Assembly: GCA_947086625.1 (NCBI GenBank)
Contig: CAMTZV010000153.1
Span: forward strand, 1-5,271
DNA: 5,271 nucleotides
Source: an uncultured bacterium
GTDB taxonomy: Bacteria > Bacillota > Clostridia > Lachnospirales > Lachnospiraceae
Direction: 5' to 3'
Shown: one piece after another, positions 4,664-5,271 of the stretch
Layout: every line of letters starts with the position of its first letter
Numbering within the stretch: the first letter of the stretch is position 1
Notes under the pieces: model-generated
What the model was told of the DNA's origin: nothing
The model's database searches: none
Seen by the model: the letters and a program-made list of their open reading frames with translations, nothing else
Translations under genes and position numbers: made by a program

Positions 4664-5271
4664 TTACAAAAACAGCCTTTCAAATTTTTTCATACAGCAC
4701 TCCAGCGGGCCTCCCGCGATGTGAAGCAGCAGCCACCCGAGCAGCAGCGCGCCGGCCGCGACAAGCAAATCCCCGGCCGCAAACGCGCCGAGATCAAACG
4801 CGGACAGCTCCACCCCAAGCTGCGCGCTTACCCACGCGATCAAAAACTGCAGCGCATACAGCGACAGCGCACAGCGCCCAGCCATGCTAAAAGGCTTCAG
4901 CACCGCTTTGCACCTCTTTTCTGCGAGCCCGAGCACTCCTATGAGAATGAGCGCACCCCCGCTTCCGATGGCAAGCTCAAAAAGGGAGCCGCCCTGCGGC
5001 GCGTCCACGAGCAGCATATTCCACAAAATCGGGGACGTGTTGTGCGGCCACGGCGCATAGGGCGCTTCCTCATACTGCGCGTAGTACGGCAGCACAGACA
5101 TCCACTGCTCAAGCTTTAGCGCCAGCCCCGGCAGCACGGCGACGGAAAAAATTTTAAACGGTGTCAAAAGCAGCGCCCCCGCGCCGATCATCTTAATGAG
5201 AAATCCCGTTTCCGAAAATTTGCAGCGCCCGACCGCCATTCCCATGACAAACACCGGCATCCACGCCAGCG
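4664..5271 (-). CDS. DUF418-type membrane protein, C-terminal part (cut by window edge)
   Basis: The last 201 codons of a multi-pass membrane protein; the frame is open to the right edge, so the true start is outside and the Met at 5260 is internal. At least five hydrophobic stretches are visible. The start of the fragment (LAWMPVFVMGMAVGR) resembles the mid-protein LLGMALGR-like segment of DUF418/YeiB proteins. FSMAGRCALSLYALQ (fragment residues 127-141) and GGPLE (186-190) near the C-terminus match the DUF418 pattern (GRmaLTnYLlQ ... GPLEW), though the usual W is C here. DUF418 proteins belong to the wider acyltransferase-3-like membrane group; their reaction is not well established. Its stop is only 7 nt before the -35 box of the regulator operon. 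No terminator is seen, so read-through is possible. An alternative is another acyltransferase-3 branch. Confidence 0.75.
   Translation of the reverse strand, partial: LAWMPVFVMGMAVGRCKFSETGFLIKMIGAGALLLTPFKIFSVAVLPGLALKLEQWMSVLPYYAQYEEAPYAPWPHNTSPILWNMLLVDAPQGGSLFELAIGSGGALILIGVLGLAEKRCKAVLKPFSMAGRCALSLYALQFLIAWVSAQLGVELSAFDLGAFAAGDLLVAAGALLLGWLLLHIAGGPLECCMKKFERLFL

Noticed and set aside
4613..5119. A 168-codon plus-strand frame opposite the DUF418-type gene
   Set aside because: Its Arg/Gln/Pro-rich composition is typical of an antisense shadow, and it begins within the promoter of the regulator operon.

Overview
The window looks like chromosomal DNA from an endospore-forming member of the Clostridia, most like a GC-rich Lachnospiraceae relative. 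This rests on a SpoVB-type flippase, strong Bacillota-style Shine-Dalgarno sequences (GGAGG, GGGAGG), sigma-A promoters with exact 17-nt spacers, and AbrB/SpoVT-type and YefM-type small regulators. The genus cannot be named from the sequence alone. I see no RNA genes, CRISPR array or insertion sequence.

Layout: at the left, one gene runs rightward (50-1375) and encodes a SpoVB/MurJ-like multi-pass lipid-linked saccharide flippase. It converges on a leftward gene (2767-1508), and the two share a bidirectional hairpin terminator at 1413-1452. The leftward gene encodes a 419-residue protein I do not recognise by family. It has a disordered Q/P/E/A-rich N-terminal part with four 12-residue tandem repeats, a long coiled coil, and one C-terminal membrane anchor. 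It has its own consensus promoter (2912-2884) and a leader of about 110 nt.

To the right, everything is on the minus strand. In transcription order: the end of a DUF418-type membrane protein cut by the window edge (5271-4664); an AbrB-family regulator (4589-4362) with a near-perfect promoter that contains two inverted repeats; an acyltransferase-3 membrane enzyme (4365-3304) that overlaps the regulator by 4 nt and is surely co-transcribed with it; and a YefM/Phd-type antitoxin (3217-2951) with its own promoter. No complete toxin gene follows the antitoxin. A 21-codon reading frame overlaps its end exactly where yoeB normally starts, and its first residues look like a YoeB N-terminus, so this may be the stump of a lost toxin.

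Taken together, the right half looks like a small cell-envelope modification locus (two acyltransferase-like membrane proteins) governed by an AbrB-type autoregulator, followed by a solitary antitoxin in visibly AT-richer DNA. The least described item is the repeat-bearing, tail-anchored coiled-coil protein.
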